64,000 nucleotides of DNA from Nostoc sp. KVJ3 (GTDB taxonomy: Bacteria > Cyanobacteriota > Cyanobacteriia > Cyanobacteriales > Nostocaceae): positions 2,643,501 to 2,707,500 of the forward strand of contig NZ_WWFG01000001.1 in NCBI RefSeq assembly GCF_026127265.1. The letters run 5' to 3'. Below the pieces are notes generated by a model. The model did no database searches. It had not been told where the DNA came from and saw only the letters and a program-made list of their open reading frames with translations. The translations under genes were made by a program, and so were the position numbers. The stretch's first letter is position 1. Each line of letters opens with the position of its first letter. This document shows positions 50,504 through 58,780 of this stretch, piece by piece.

Positions 50504-52921
50504 TCATCCCTCTATCATGTTCTCAAGACGCAAAAAATGCACTCTACCTGAAGCATCTCCTGCCATAATTGTCATCCCATCTGGTGCAACTGCACAGCAA
50601 TAGATGGGAAATTCCCCAATGAAAGTGGCAATAATTTCACCTGTTGATAGATTCCAGATTTTGAGGGTGGAGTCACCGTAGGCGGAAATCACCTGCTGTC
50701 CATTGGGGGTGACGGCGATGGCATTTACCGATGAGTTATGACCATTGAGGGTGTGTTGTATCTTCCCAGTAGCCAGATTCCAGATTTTGAGAGTGTTATC
50801 ATCTGAGGCAGAAATCACCTGCTGTCCGTTAGGGGTGATAGCGACAGCATTTACAAAGGAAGTATGACCCTTGAGAGTGTGTTGTATCTGCCCAGTAGCC
50901 AGATTCCAGACTTTGAGGGTTTTGTCACAGGAGGCGGAAATTACTTGCTGACCATTGGGGGTGACGGCGACGGCATTTACCGATAATTCATGTTTATGTT
51001 TATGATAATTGTCACTGAATAAGGTGAATAGTTTGTTGCTGGTTATCCAATTTCTAATAGAGGTGAAAAATCCTTCTTTTCTAGTTGCGAGATTCCAGAC
51101 TTTGAGGGTGGAGTCACCGGAGGCGGAAATCACCTGCTGACCATTGGGGGTGACGGCGATGGCATTTACCGATGAGTTATGACCATTGAGGGTAAATAGT
51201 ATCTCCCCAGTTGCGACATTCCAGACTTTGAGGGTGGAGTCAAGGGATGCAGAAATCACCTGCTGCCCATTGGGAGTTACGGTGACGGCATTTACCCAAA
51301 GGCTATGACCATTGAGGGTGAATTGTTCATCCCCCGTTAACAGATTCCAGACTTTGAGGGTGTTGTCAAGGGATGCAGAAATCACCTGTTGCCCATTAGG
51401 GGTGACGGCGACGGCATTTACCGATGAGTTATGGCCAGTGAGAGTGAATTGTTCATCCCCCGTTGACAGATTCCAGACTTTGAGGGTTTTGTCACGGGAG
51501 GCAGAAATCACTTGCTGCCCATTGGGGGTGATGGCAACGGCATTTACCGATGAGTTATGGCCAGTGAGAGTGAATTTTTCATCCCCCGTTGACAGATTCC
51601 AGACTTTGATGGTGTTGTCACGAGAGGCAGAAATCACCTGCTGCCCATTGGGAGTTACGGTGACGGCATTTACCCAAAAACTATGACCATTGAGGGTGAA
51701 TTGTTCCTCTCCCGTTGACAGATTCCAGACTTTGAGGGTGTTGTCATCTGAGGCAAAAATCACTTGCTGCCCATTAGGAGTGACGGCGACTGCATTTACT
51801 GAATCACTATGACCATTGAGGGTAAATTGTTCCTCCCCTGTTGCTAAATTCCAGACTTTGATGGTGTTGTCACGGGAGGCAGAAATCACCTGTTGTCTAT
51901 TGGGAGTTACGGTGACGGCATTTACCCAAAAACTATGACCATTGAGGGTGAATTGTTCCTCTCCCGTTGACAGATTCCAGACTTTGAGGGTGTTGTCAAA
52001 GGATGCAGAAATCACCTGTTGCCCATTGGGCGTGACTGTGACAGCTTTTACCGAGTCACTATGACCATTGAGGGTAAATTGTTCCTCTCCTGTTGCTAAA
52101 TTCCAGACTTTGATGGTGTTGTCACGCGAGGCAGAAATCACCTGTTGTCCATTGGGCGTGACGACGACTGCATTTACTGAGTCACTATGACCATTGAAGG
52201 TGAATTGTTCCTCCCCTGTTGCTAAATTCCAGACTTTGATGGTGTTGTCACGCGAGGCAGAAATTACCTGTTGTCCATTGGGGGTGACAGCGACGGCATT
52301 TACTGATGAGTTATGACCATTGAGTGTGAATAGTTCCTCTCCTGTTGCTAAATTCCAGATTTTGAGGGTGTTGTCATCTGAGGCAGAAATCACCTTTTGT
52401 CCATTGGGCGTGACAGCGACGGCATTTACATATAGATTATGTCCCTTAAGGGTGCGGATTAAGCGTCCCCCTGGTGGCGTTAAGCTAGGGTTAAAAGAAC
52501 ACAGCCAAGGCGTAGTTGTTCTTTCCTTTATTTTTACCAATAATGCCTGAATTTCCTCTGGCATTTTCTGATTTAGTAACCGTCCGTGCAACTGACTCTC
52601 TAATTGCCCCTTATCCACTGCTAAAATATGGGCTGACAGTCTCAATGCACCTTGAATCAATTTCAGACTTTTGATTTTCTCAGACTTGTCTTCTGGGTAA
52701 TTTAATGTATCTGCATCATCAATCAAATCATAATCTTCAATTAGCGGCTGCACTCCAAACTCAGAATGATTAATCTTCGCTACGATAAAATCAAAATCAG
52801 TCAGAGTTTGGCAATACTTCTCCAAATTTCCCGACTTTATCAAGCTTGGCACTAAACTACCCAAATAAGCACGTTTAAAAGCGGGACTTTCTGTGGCTAA
52901 CTTGTCTGCAAATTCTCCCAT
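50504..52921 (-). CDS. WD40-repeat protein (sensor part of a STAND NTPase)
   Basis: The 805-residue protein has an N-terminal helical linker of about 150 residues (MGEFADKLATESPAFKRAYL...) and then 15 WD40 repeats of 42 residues, two propellers' worth. Each unit has the form TLNGHxxxVNAVAVTPNGQ followed by QVISASxDNTLKVWNLATGE. Units are nearly identical, except at the three residues after GH (NLY, NSS, SDS, SFW, SLW, TSF), the residue before Asp in SASxD (D, R, F, L, G, C) and a few others. One unit carries an insertion (about residues 665-690: TSIRNWITSNKLFTLFS). The last unit is divergent. It starts 1-2 bp after the stop of the NTPase fragment (TGAGATG), and in homologous loci NTPase and WD40 parts form one protein. 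The role would be ligand sensing. Confidence 0.85.
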   Translation of the reverse strand: MGEFADKLATESPAFKRAYLGSLVPSLIKSGNLEKYCQTLTDFDFIVAKINHSEFGVQPLIEDYDLIDDADTLNYPEDKSEKIKSLKLIQGALRLSAHILAVDKGQLESQLHGRLLNQKMPEEIQALLVKIKERTTTPWLCSFNPSLTPPGGRLIRTLKGHNLYVNAVAVTPNGQKVISASDDNTLKIWNLATGEELFTLNGHNSSVNAVAVTPNGQQVISASRDNTIKVWNLATGEEQFTFNGHSDSVNAVVVTPNGQQVISASRDNTIKVWNLATGEEQFTLNGHSDSVKAVTVTPNGQQVISASFDNTLKVWNLSTGEEQFTLNGHSFWVNAVTVTPNRQQVISASRDNTIKVWNLATGEEQFTLNGHSDSVNAVAVTPNGQQVIFASDDNTLKVWNLSTGEEQFTLNGHSFWVNAVTVTPNGQQVISASRDNTIKVWNLSTGDEKFTLTGHNSSVNAVAITPNGQQVISASRDKTLKVWNLSTGDEQFTLTGHNSSVNAVAVTPNGQQVISASLDNTLKVWNLLTGDEQFTLNGHSLWVNAVTVTPNGQQVISASLDSTLKVWNVATGEILFTLNGHNSSVNAIAVTPNGQQVISASGDSTLKVWNLATRKEGFFTSIRNWITSNKLFTLFSDNYHKHKHELSVNAVAVTPNGQQVISASCDKTLKVWNLATGQIQHTLKGHTSFVNAVAITPNGQQVISASDDNTLKIWNLATGKIQHTLNGHNSSVNAIAVTPNGQQVISAYGDSTLKIWNLSTGEIIATFIGEFPIYCCAVAPDGMTIMAGDASGRVHFLRLENMIEG

Positions 52922-52922
52922 C

Positions 52923-53762
52923 TCACGCCATCTTCCTTACAAGATAGTCCGCAATGCGTTGGTTAACCTCTTGAAACAGCTTTCGTTTAGAGTCTAAAAC
53001 CCGTTTTGCTTTTAGGAAGTCTAAAAAACTAGCGTGATAGATGCTGTAACAGTCTTCTCCCTTTATATTTTGCAGCTTTAAATACTCAACCCAATCCTTT
53101 AAAACCAATTCCACATTATATTCATCTTGTTGGGCAATAGCTGCAATCATCTCAGAGGGAATTGGCGTACCAATCTCAACTAAAATAAACAGGATAAATA
53201 CCTTTACTTCCTGGGGTTGTTCATCCATCCCCATGCGCTGCCAATGGATTTGATAATATTCTTGCAGACCATCAGGTAATTGCTTTAAACTCAAGTCATT
53301 ATAGTCACCATTAGCAATTGCTGGCAAAACATAGCGCAGGTACATGAAATTATTTTCACTCTTAGTTGCTACCTGCTCAACAAAATCGTCATCAGAAATA
53401 TTACGGTCTTGAATCCATTGTCTAAGTGCATTTTTATAGTCTTTATCGTCATTCCAAAAGAACCGAATATATTCCTTGATATCTTCACGACTCAAATTAA
53501 CATACTGACTTCCTCTTAAATCTAGCTCCTCTACCGGGACATCGGGTGCAGACAAGCGTTTTTTATCTCTGGTATAAGGTCGTCTAGTCAGCAGAAAATA
53601 GACACCTTCAGGAAGCAACGGCGGTAAATCTAAAAGATTCCCCCCTGTTTCTTGTTCCACTTCATCCAAAGCATCAACTACAATTACCAGACGATCGCCA
53701 GTAGTCAGTTTTTTGCTAACCTGTTCTAGTAAATCCGCCCGCTCAATTAGCGTTCTGGACAT
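52923..53762 (-). CDS. STAND NTPase, C-terminal fragment (Walker B onward)
   Basis: The 279-residue frame holds the second half of a NACHT-type NTPase: LVIVVDALDEVEQE (Walker B with the DALDE signature of NACHT domains), PEGVYFLLTRRPYTRD, and a helical ARM with DCYSIYHASFLDFLKAKRV and a tail QEVNQRIADYLVRKMA. There is no P-loop; this is in the overlapping upstream frame (53743-54492). Its apparent ATG lies within the last codons of that frame. The two parts become one protein if a single T in AACGCTAATTGAGC (about 53747) is removed, so I read it as the second half of a frameshifted gene. Confidence 0.8.
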   Translation of the reverse strand: MSRTLIERADLLEQVSKKLTTGDRLVIVVDALDEVEQETGGNLLDLPPLLPEGVYFLLTRRPYTRDKKRLSAPDVPVEELDLRGSQYVNLSREDIKEYIRFFWNDDKDYKNALRQWIQDRNISDDDFVEQVATKSENNFMYLRYVLPAIANGDYNDLSLKQLPDGLQEYYQIHWQRMGMDEQPQEVKVFILFILVEIGTPIPSEMIAAIAQQDEYNVELVLKDWVEYLKLQNIKGEDCYSIYHASFLDFLKAKRVLDSKRKLFQEVNQRIADYLVRKMA

Positions 53763-54492
53763 TTTGCAACTGGTAACGCTTAATTAATTGTTTGCGAATA
53801 CTGTCAAGAAATAGCTCCGCTCGATTGCGACCGTCTGAGCGAATATTAAAATAGCATGGTGATTTATTGTCCCAGACGTATTTAGCAGCAATGGTACTCT
53901 TCCCCATCCCTGCATCACCTAATATGGTAAGATAACCACTGCGATTTTTGTCGCAAAACTGCTTAAAAGCCTCAAAAACAAACTTACGACCGCAAAACGA
54001 GCGAATTTTTTCTCTAATTAACGACTTAAATTCTGCTGGATACTCATCTAAATTCCATTGTGGGAAAGGCTCAAACTCTTTTGATTTACTTCTTTTAGCA
54101 ACCTGAATAAATATTTCCCCAAATTCCTCCAACTGCGATCGCACTTCAATTCTCAACAATCGGATATCATAAGCTAAATCCTTACCCTGCAAAAACTTTT
54201 CTACTTCCTTGTAGAAACCCAAAGGATTATTAGAAGTATAAGCACTCCAAAAAGCGTTTTTAATCTCTCTTTCTCGAAAAAGATTCAAAATTACCTCCGG
54301 CTTACCCACACCATACTCAATTAAAGAGTAAACATAAACACCATCAACATCTTTGGGTGGCTGTACCGGGTCAAAATTGAATTGTTTTAAGGTTCTAACA
54401 ACAGTTTCATTGCGTTGAACTTGATTAATAACTAGAGAACCCACAGGTTTAGCAATACTCTTAAGTGCATTAACTACAATATCAATACTCAT
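53743..54492 (-). CDS. STAND NTPase, N-terminal fragment with P-loop
   Basis: The 249-residue frame has an N-terminal domain of about 165 residues that I do not recognise (VNALKSIAKPVGSLVINQVQ, VYVYSLIEYGVGKPEVILNLF, YEIFWSAYT-like helices), and then FCGRKFVFEAFKQF and the P-loop YLTILGDAGMGKST (about 193-206). It ends at a TGA (53743-53745) just after QLQNVQNAN. The C-terminal part of the NTPase follows in the overlapping frame. The unrecognised N-terminal domain is where STAND immune proteins carry their effector. ATG 54492 is preferred to GTG 54498. Confidence 0.75.
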   Translation of the reverse strand: MSIDIVVNALKSIAKPVGSLVINQVQRNETVVRTLKQFNFDPVQPPKDVDGVYVYSLIEYGVGKPEVILNLFREREIKNAFWSAYTSNNPLGFYKEVEKFLQGKDLAYDIRLLRIEVRSQLEEFGEIFIQVAKRSKSKEFEPFPQWNLDEYPAEFKSLIREKIRSFCGRKFVFEAFKQFCDKNRSGYLTILGDAGMGKSTIAAKYVWDNKSPCYFNIRSDGRNRAELFLDSIRKQLIKRYQLQNVQNAN

Positions 54493-54498
54493 CTTCAC

Positions 54499-55088
54499 TA
54501 TAGGTAGAGATAATTTTTACATCTGTAACCTATCCTAACGACAGATGACAAAATTTATCCCATTTACCACCATATAACAGCAATACTTTCACTAAGATTT
54601 GCTAACACTCCCTCTTCTCTCCTCCTCTGTGTCCTCTGCGCCTCTGCGGTTCGATATTTATTACTCATTAACCAAATGCGTAGGCCTAGTCTGTCGTAGA
54701 CATCGCTCACCCATACCTAAAACATAGTGAAAAATAGTTCAATTATATAGCTGTTTTAAGTCCTAAACTTGCAGCTTGAGCTTCAAAGGTGCAACCGTCA
54801 ACCTCAAAGGCTAACTTATCGCAATCTGACTCTTAACACTACATCAAAAAAGGTGGTTTATGGTCAAAATAATTCATATCATGTCCGCCAAATTACCCAT
54901 AATAAAAGAACCCCTCTCCGCAAGCGGAGAGGGAAGACAAAGCATAGCTTTGACGGGGAGGGGTTCTTCGGGTTTAATAAGCAATCAAGCGGACATGATA
55001 TCAGTTCGTGATGCCTAATTATTTAAAAATCCCCCCAACCTTCTTAAAAAGAGAGTTGGAGGGATCGAGTTAATTAAATTTTATTGGT
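54499..55088. other. Spacer upstream of the STAND locus and downstream of gcvP
   Basis: It contains 'TCTCCTCCTCTGTGTCCTCTGCGCCTCTGCGG' repeat (about 54620-54650), the element at 54876-55001, and a CCCCCCAACCTTCTTAAAAAGAGAGTTGGAGGGATCG hairpin (about 55031-55067) that may terminate gcvP transcription. The 80-codon frame at 54769-55011 lies across repeats and is not counted as a gene. Confidence 0.5.
54876..55001. repeat. MITE-like element B, copy 2 (different cargo)
   Basis: ATATCATGTCCGCCAAATTA at the left and AGCGGACATGATAT at the right are inverted ends, as at 2878-3076. The cargo is a CCCCTCTCCGCAAGCGGAGAGGG hairpin with flanks AAAGAACCCCTCTCC...GGGGAGGGGTTCTT, which pair with each other. 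Confidence 0.75.
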
Positions 55089-58025
55089 TTATGCTGAATA
55101 AGCATCCATTGGCAGACAAGAACAAACAAAATTTCTGTCGCCAAAAGCCGCATCAATGCGACCAACAGCCGGCCAAAACTTATACTCACGAGTCCAAGGC
55201 GCAGGATAGGCAGCTTGTTCACGAGAATAAGAATGCTGCCATTCTCCAGTAATTAAACTTTCGGCGGTGTGGGGTGCATTCTTCAAAACATTATCTTGAA
55301 CATCCACCTTACCTGATTCAATCTCAGCGATTTCTTGGCGAATAGAAATTAACGCATCACAGAAACGATCCAACTCTTGCTTAGATTCACTTTCTGTAGG
55401 TTCCACCATGATTGTACCCCCTACAGGCCAGGAGACAGTCGGCGCATGGAAACCATAATCCATCAGACGCTTCGCCACATCATCAATTTCGATCGCAGCT
55501 GATTTTTTTAGCGATCGCAAATCTAAAATACATTCATGGGCAACTAAACCATTTTTCCCCTGATACAAAACCGGATAGTACGATTCCAGTTTCTTGGCAA
55601 TGTAGTTAGCATTGAGAATTGCCACCTTAGTTGCTTGGGTCAAACCATCAGCACCCATCATGGCGATGTACATCCAAGAAATCACCAATATACTCGCACT
55701 ACCCCAAGGCGCAGCCGCCACAGCACCAATATTAGAGTGCTGAGTTGAGATGTCGATAGTAACAACAGGATGTCCAGGCAAAAATGGCACGAGATGAGAT
55801 GCAACCCCAATTGGCCCCATACCAGGGCCACCGCCACCATGAGGAATACAGAAGGTTTTGTGCAAGTTTAAATGACAGACATCTGCGCCAATATCCCCAG
55901 GACGACAAATCCCTACTTGGGCGTTCATATTTGCCCCATCCATGTAAACTTGTCCACCGTGACTATGAACAACAGCGCAGATTTCCTGAATTGGTTCCTC
56001 AAAGACACCGTGAGTTGAGGGATATGTCACCATTAAGGCGGCTAATTCATTGCTATGTTTTTCTGCCTTCGCCTTCAGGTCATCAACGTCAATATTACCT
56101 TGTGAGTCACAGCCAACAGCCACCACCTTCATCCCACACATCACCGCACTCGCCGGATTTGTCCCGTGTGCCGAGGTGGGAATCAAACAGACATTGCGAT
56201 GTGCTTCACCGCGATTTTCGTGATATTGGCGAATCACTAAAAGTCCAGCATATTCCCCCTGAGAACCAGCATTTGGTTGTAGAGAAATTCCGGCAAAACC
56301 AGTAATTTCAGCTAACCATACCTCAAGCTGCTTAAATAAGATTTGATAACCCTGAGTTTGCGACGCAGGTGCAAATGGGTGAATCTTGCCAAACTCCTCC
56401 CAACTTACCGGAATCATCTCTGCTGTTGCATTCAACTTCATTGTGCAAGAACCTAAAGGAATCATCGATGTTGTTAGCGATAAATCCTTAGCTTCAAGCT
56501 TGTGCAGATAGCGTAACAACTCAGTTTCTGAGTGGTAGCGGTTAAAGACTGGATGAGTAAGATATGTACTTTGACGGCTAAATGGTTCACCGTTTAAACC
56601 TGATTGGTGAATTATCCATTCCGTCTCTTGCACATTTAAAACAAACCCTAGCTCATCTTTCCCTGCAAAAATTTGGCATATATCTCGCACATCATCCAAT
56701 GTTGTAGTCTCGTCCAGCGAGATACTAACAGTAGATGTATCAAAAATACGCAGGTTAATTTGACGGTCTTCAGCAGCTTGTAGAATTTCTTCCAAAGGTT
56801 TAGTTCCTAACTCTACCCGCAGCGTATCAAAGAAAGGCTTGGAACTAATGGTATAACCTAGTCGCTGCAACCACTCTGCCAAAATCAAAGTTCGGTAATG
56901 TATCTTCTGAGCTATTGTTTTAAGTCCATCTGGCCCATGATACACTGCGTACATACTCGCCATCACCGCCAGTAGCACCTGTGCAGTACAGATATTACTA
57001 GTAGCTTTTTCGCGGCGGATATGCTGTTCGCGGGTTTGCAACGCCAGACGCAATGCAGGTTTACCCTGAGCATCTTTTGATACACCCACAATTCGCCCTG
57101 GAACCAGCCGCTTATACTCTTCCTTCGTCGCAAAGTATGCCGCATGAGGCCCCCCAAACCCCAAGGGAATACCGAACCTCTGGGTGCTACCCACAGCAAT
57201 ATCAGCGCCAAATTCCCCAGGAGGGGTGAGTAAAGTTAAACTTAAAGGATCTGCTGCTACCGTCACCAATGCACCCTTAGCATGGGCTTTTTCTATAAAA
57301 GCGCGGTAGTCGTAAATAGTGCCATCACTTGCGGGATATTGTAGAACAGCCCCAAAAATTGGTAGATCAAAATCAAATGTTTGATGATCGCCAATAATAA
57401 TCTTAATCCCTAATGGTTTAGCGCGTGTTTGCAACACGTCGATAGTTTGGGGATGGCAATCACCAGAGACAAAATAAGCATTGGCCTGATTTTTGGAGAC
57501 ACCATAGCTTAAACTCATTGCTTCAGCTGCGGCTGTAGCTTCATCAAGCAACGAAGCATTAGCAATTTCCAAACCTGTGAGGTCAATAATCAGGGTTTGA
57601 AAATTTAGCAGCGCTTCCAGTCGCCCTTGGGCAATTTCTGGCTGATAAGGAGTATAGGCAGTATACCAACCTGGGTTTTCCAAGATATTACGCCCAATTA
57701 CAGGTGGGGTAATAGTGTCGTAATATCCCATACCAATGTATGAGCGGAAAACCTGATTTTTCGCAGCAACTTTTTTTAACGATGTCAGTGCTGCGTATTC
57801 GCTTTCCGCTTCTGGTAACTTTAGCGGTTGCTTCACCCGAATTGTCTGGGGAAGTGTTTTATCGATTAGGGCATCCAGGCTAGGAAACCCCAAAACCTTA
57901 AGCATAAGCTGGATGTCTTCGGAGTTAGGGCCAATGTGTCTTGGCACAAAACTACTTAACTTTTGACTTTTTTCGTCCAGCACTTGCTGCTCATTAGACT
58001 TGAGAATAGGGGCGTTCAATACCAC
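55089..58025 (-). CDS. gcvP: Glycine dehydrogenase (decarboxylating), P protein
   Basis: The 978-residue protein is a full-length single-chain GcvP. PLP binds to about Lys723 in HLNLHKTFCIPHGGGGPGMGP. The N-terminal half contains FVPRHIGPNSEDIQLML and ENPGWYTAYTPYQPEIAQGR, and the second half MIPLGSCTMKLNATAEM and PTSAHGTNPASA. It decarboxylates glycine and transfers the methylamine to lipoyl-H protein. Glycine cleavage in cyanobacteria handles photorespiratory glycine and supplies one-carbon units. It is the last gene of gcvT-gcvH-gcvP, separated from gcvH by about 240 bp that contains a purine/pyrimidine repeat. Confidence 0.97.
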   Translation of the reverse strand: MVLNAPILKSNEQQVLDEKSQKLSSFVPRHIGPNSEDIQLMLKVLGFPSLDALIDKTLPQTIRVKQPLKLPEAESEYAALTSLKKVAAKNQVFRSYIGMGYYDTITPPVIGRNILENPGWYTAYTPYQPEIAQGRLEALLNFQTLIIDLTGLEIANASLLDEATAAAEAMSLSYGVSKNQANAYFVSGDCHPQTIDVLQTRAKPLGIKIIIGDHQTFDFDLPIFGAVLQYPASDGTIYDYRAFIEKAHAKGALVTVAADPLSLTLLTPPGEFGADIAVGSTQRFGIPLGFGGPHAAYFATKEEYKRLVPGRIVGVSKDAQGKPALRLALQTREQHIRREKATSNICTAQVLLAVMASMYAVYHGPDGLKTIAQKIHYRTLILAEWLQRLGYTISSKPFFDTLRVELGTKPLEEILQAAEDRQINLRIFDTSTVSISLDETTTLDDVRDICQIFAGKDELGFVLNVQETEWIIHQSGLNGEPFSRQSTYLTHPVFNRYHSETELLRYLHKLEAKDLSLTTSMIPLGSCTMKLNATAEMIPVSWEEFGKIHPFAPASQTQGYQILFKQLEVWLAEITGFAGISLQPNAGSQGEYAGLLVIRQYHENRGEAHRNVCLIPTSAHGTNPASAVMCGMKVVAVGCDSQGNIDVDDLKAKAEKHSNELAALMVTYPSTHGVFEEPIQEICAVVHSHGGQVYMDGANMNAQVGICRPGDIGADVCHLNLHKTFCIPHGGGGPGMGPIGVASHLVPFLPGHPVVTIDISTQHSNIGAVAAAPWGSASILVISWMYIAMMGADGLTQATKVAILNANYIAKKLESYYPVLYQGKNGLVAHECILDLRSLKKSAAIEIDDVAKRLMDYGFHAPTVSWPVGGTIMVEPTESESKQELDRFCDALISIRQEIAEIESGKVDVQDNVLKNAPHTAESLITGEWQHSYSREQAAYPAPWTREYKFWPAVGRIDAAFGDRNFVCSCLPMDAYSA

Positions 58026-58134
58026 AAATTAATCTCCAGATGGTACTATTTCATATTTTGCAATAAATACTCATGAGAAGTAGGTGTAACTTTTGAGTTT
58101 ATCTAAATTTCATGACTTATTTTCGAGTGGAGTG

Positions 58135-58273
58135 GAAAGAGGCAGGGGGCAGGGAGCGGGGAGCAAGGGGGATAGAAAAGAGGCAAGGGAGCAGGCATCG
58201 GGGAGAGTTGGGGAGAAGAATTTGTAGTTTTTCCCCCTGCCCCCTGCCCCCTTACTCCCTACTCCCTACTCCC
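58135..58273. repeat. Purine/pyrimidine inverted tract between gcvH and gcvP
   Basis: A G-rich arm (AGGCAGGGGGCAGGGAGCGGGGAGCAAGGGGG) and a C-rich arm (CCCCCTGCCCCCTGCCCCCTTACTCCC) can pair. Such a structure inside the operon could reduce read-through into gcvP. Confidence 0.55.
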
Positions 58274-58655
58274 CTTCTACCTGGGCACGATACTCATCTG
58301 CTGTCAAAGCATCCTCAATTTCAGCAGGGTCATTGACGCGCACTTTCAAAAACCACCCTTCTCCGTAAGGGTCTTCTGACACTTCTTCGGGAGAATTAAT
58401 TAAGGCTTCATTGCGTTCTATTACTGTGCCTGTGACTGGTGAATTCAGTTCTTCAACGGCTTTAACTGATTCAATTGTGCCAAAATTTTCTCCCCTGGTA
58501 AGAGCGTCACCAATTTCTGGCAGTTCCAAAAAGACGATATCACCCAATTCATGTACGGCAAACTCAGTAATGCCAATGGTGGCAATTTCGCCATCTATTC
58601 GCACGTATTCATGAGAATCCAGGTATCTGAAATCTTGAGGATATTCAAAAGACAT
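58266..58655 (-). CDS. gcvH: Glycine cleavage system H protein
   Basis: The 129-residue protein has the lipoylation motif GTIESVKAVEELNSPVTG with Lys65 as the lipoyl site, and the usual N-terminus (YLDSHEYVRIDGEIATIGIT). The lipoyl arm shuttles the aminomethyl group between P, T and L proteins. The size is normal. It lies 125 bp downstream of gcvT. The end of the gene overlaps the beginning of a C/T-rich repeat, but the C-terminus (DEYRAQVEGE) is still normal. Confidence 0.97.
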   Translation of the reverse strand: MSFEYPQDFRYLDSHEYVRIDGEIATIGITEFAVHELGDIVFLELPEIGDALTRGENFGTIESVKAVEELNSPVTGTVIERNEALINSPEEVSEDPYGEGWFLKVRVNDPAEIEDALTADEYRAQVEGE

Positions 58656-58780
58656 ATCACTTCCTCTCCCTTATTAAAAAAATTATTGCCTCAACAGTCA
58701 TCCAAGCTATATCTGGTAATAAACCTGACTGTAGATTGAGTAACTCACAACACATTATTCCTCAAAAACCCCGGCTCTTA

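Noticed and set aside
50504..52921. Regular ~126-bp periodic repeats that might be read as a CRISPR-like array
   Set aside because: The period equals 42 codons, the frame is open throughout, and each unit encodes a WD40 motif; spacers of unrelated sequence are absent and there are no cas genes.
58112..58336. 74-codon plus-strand Arg/Pro-rich frame
   Set aside because: It spans the purine/pyrimidine tract and the antisense of gcvH; not a gene.
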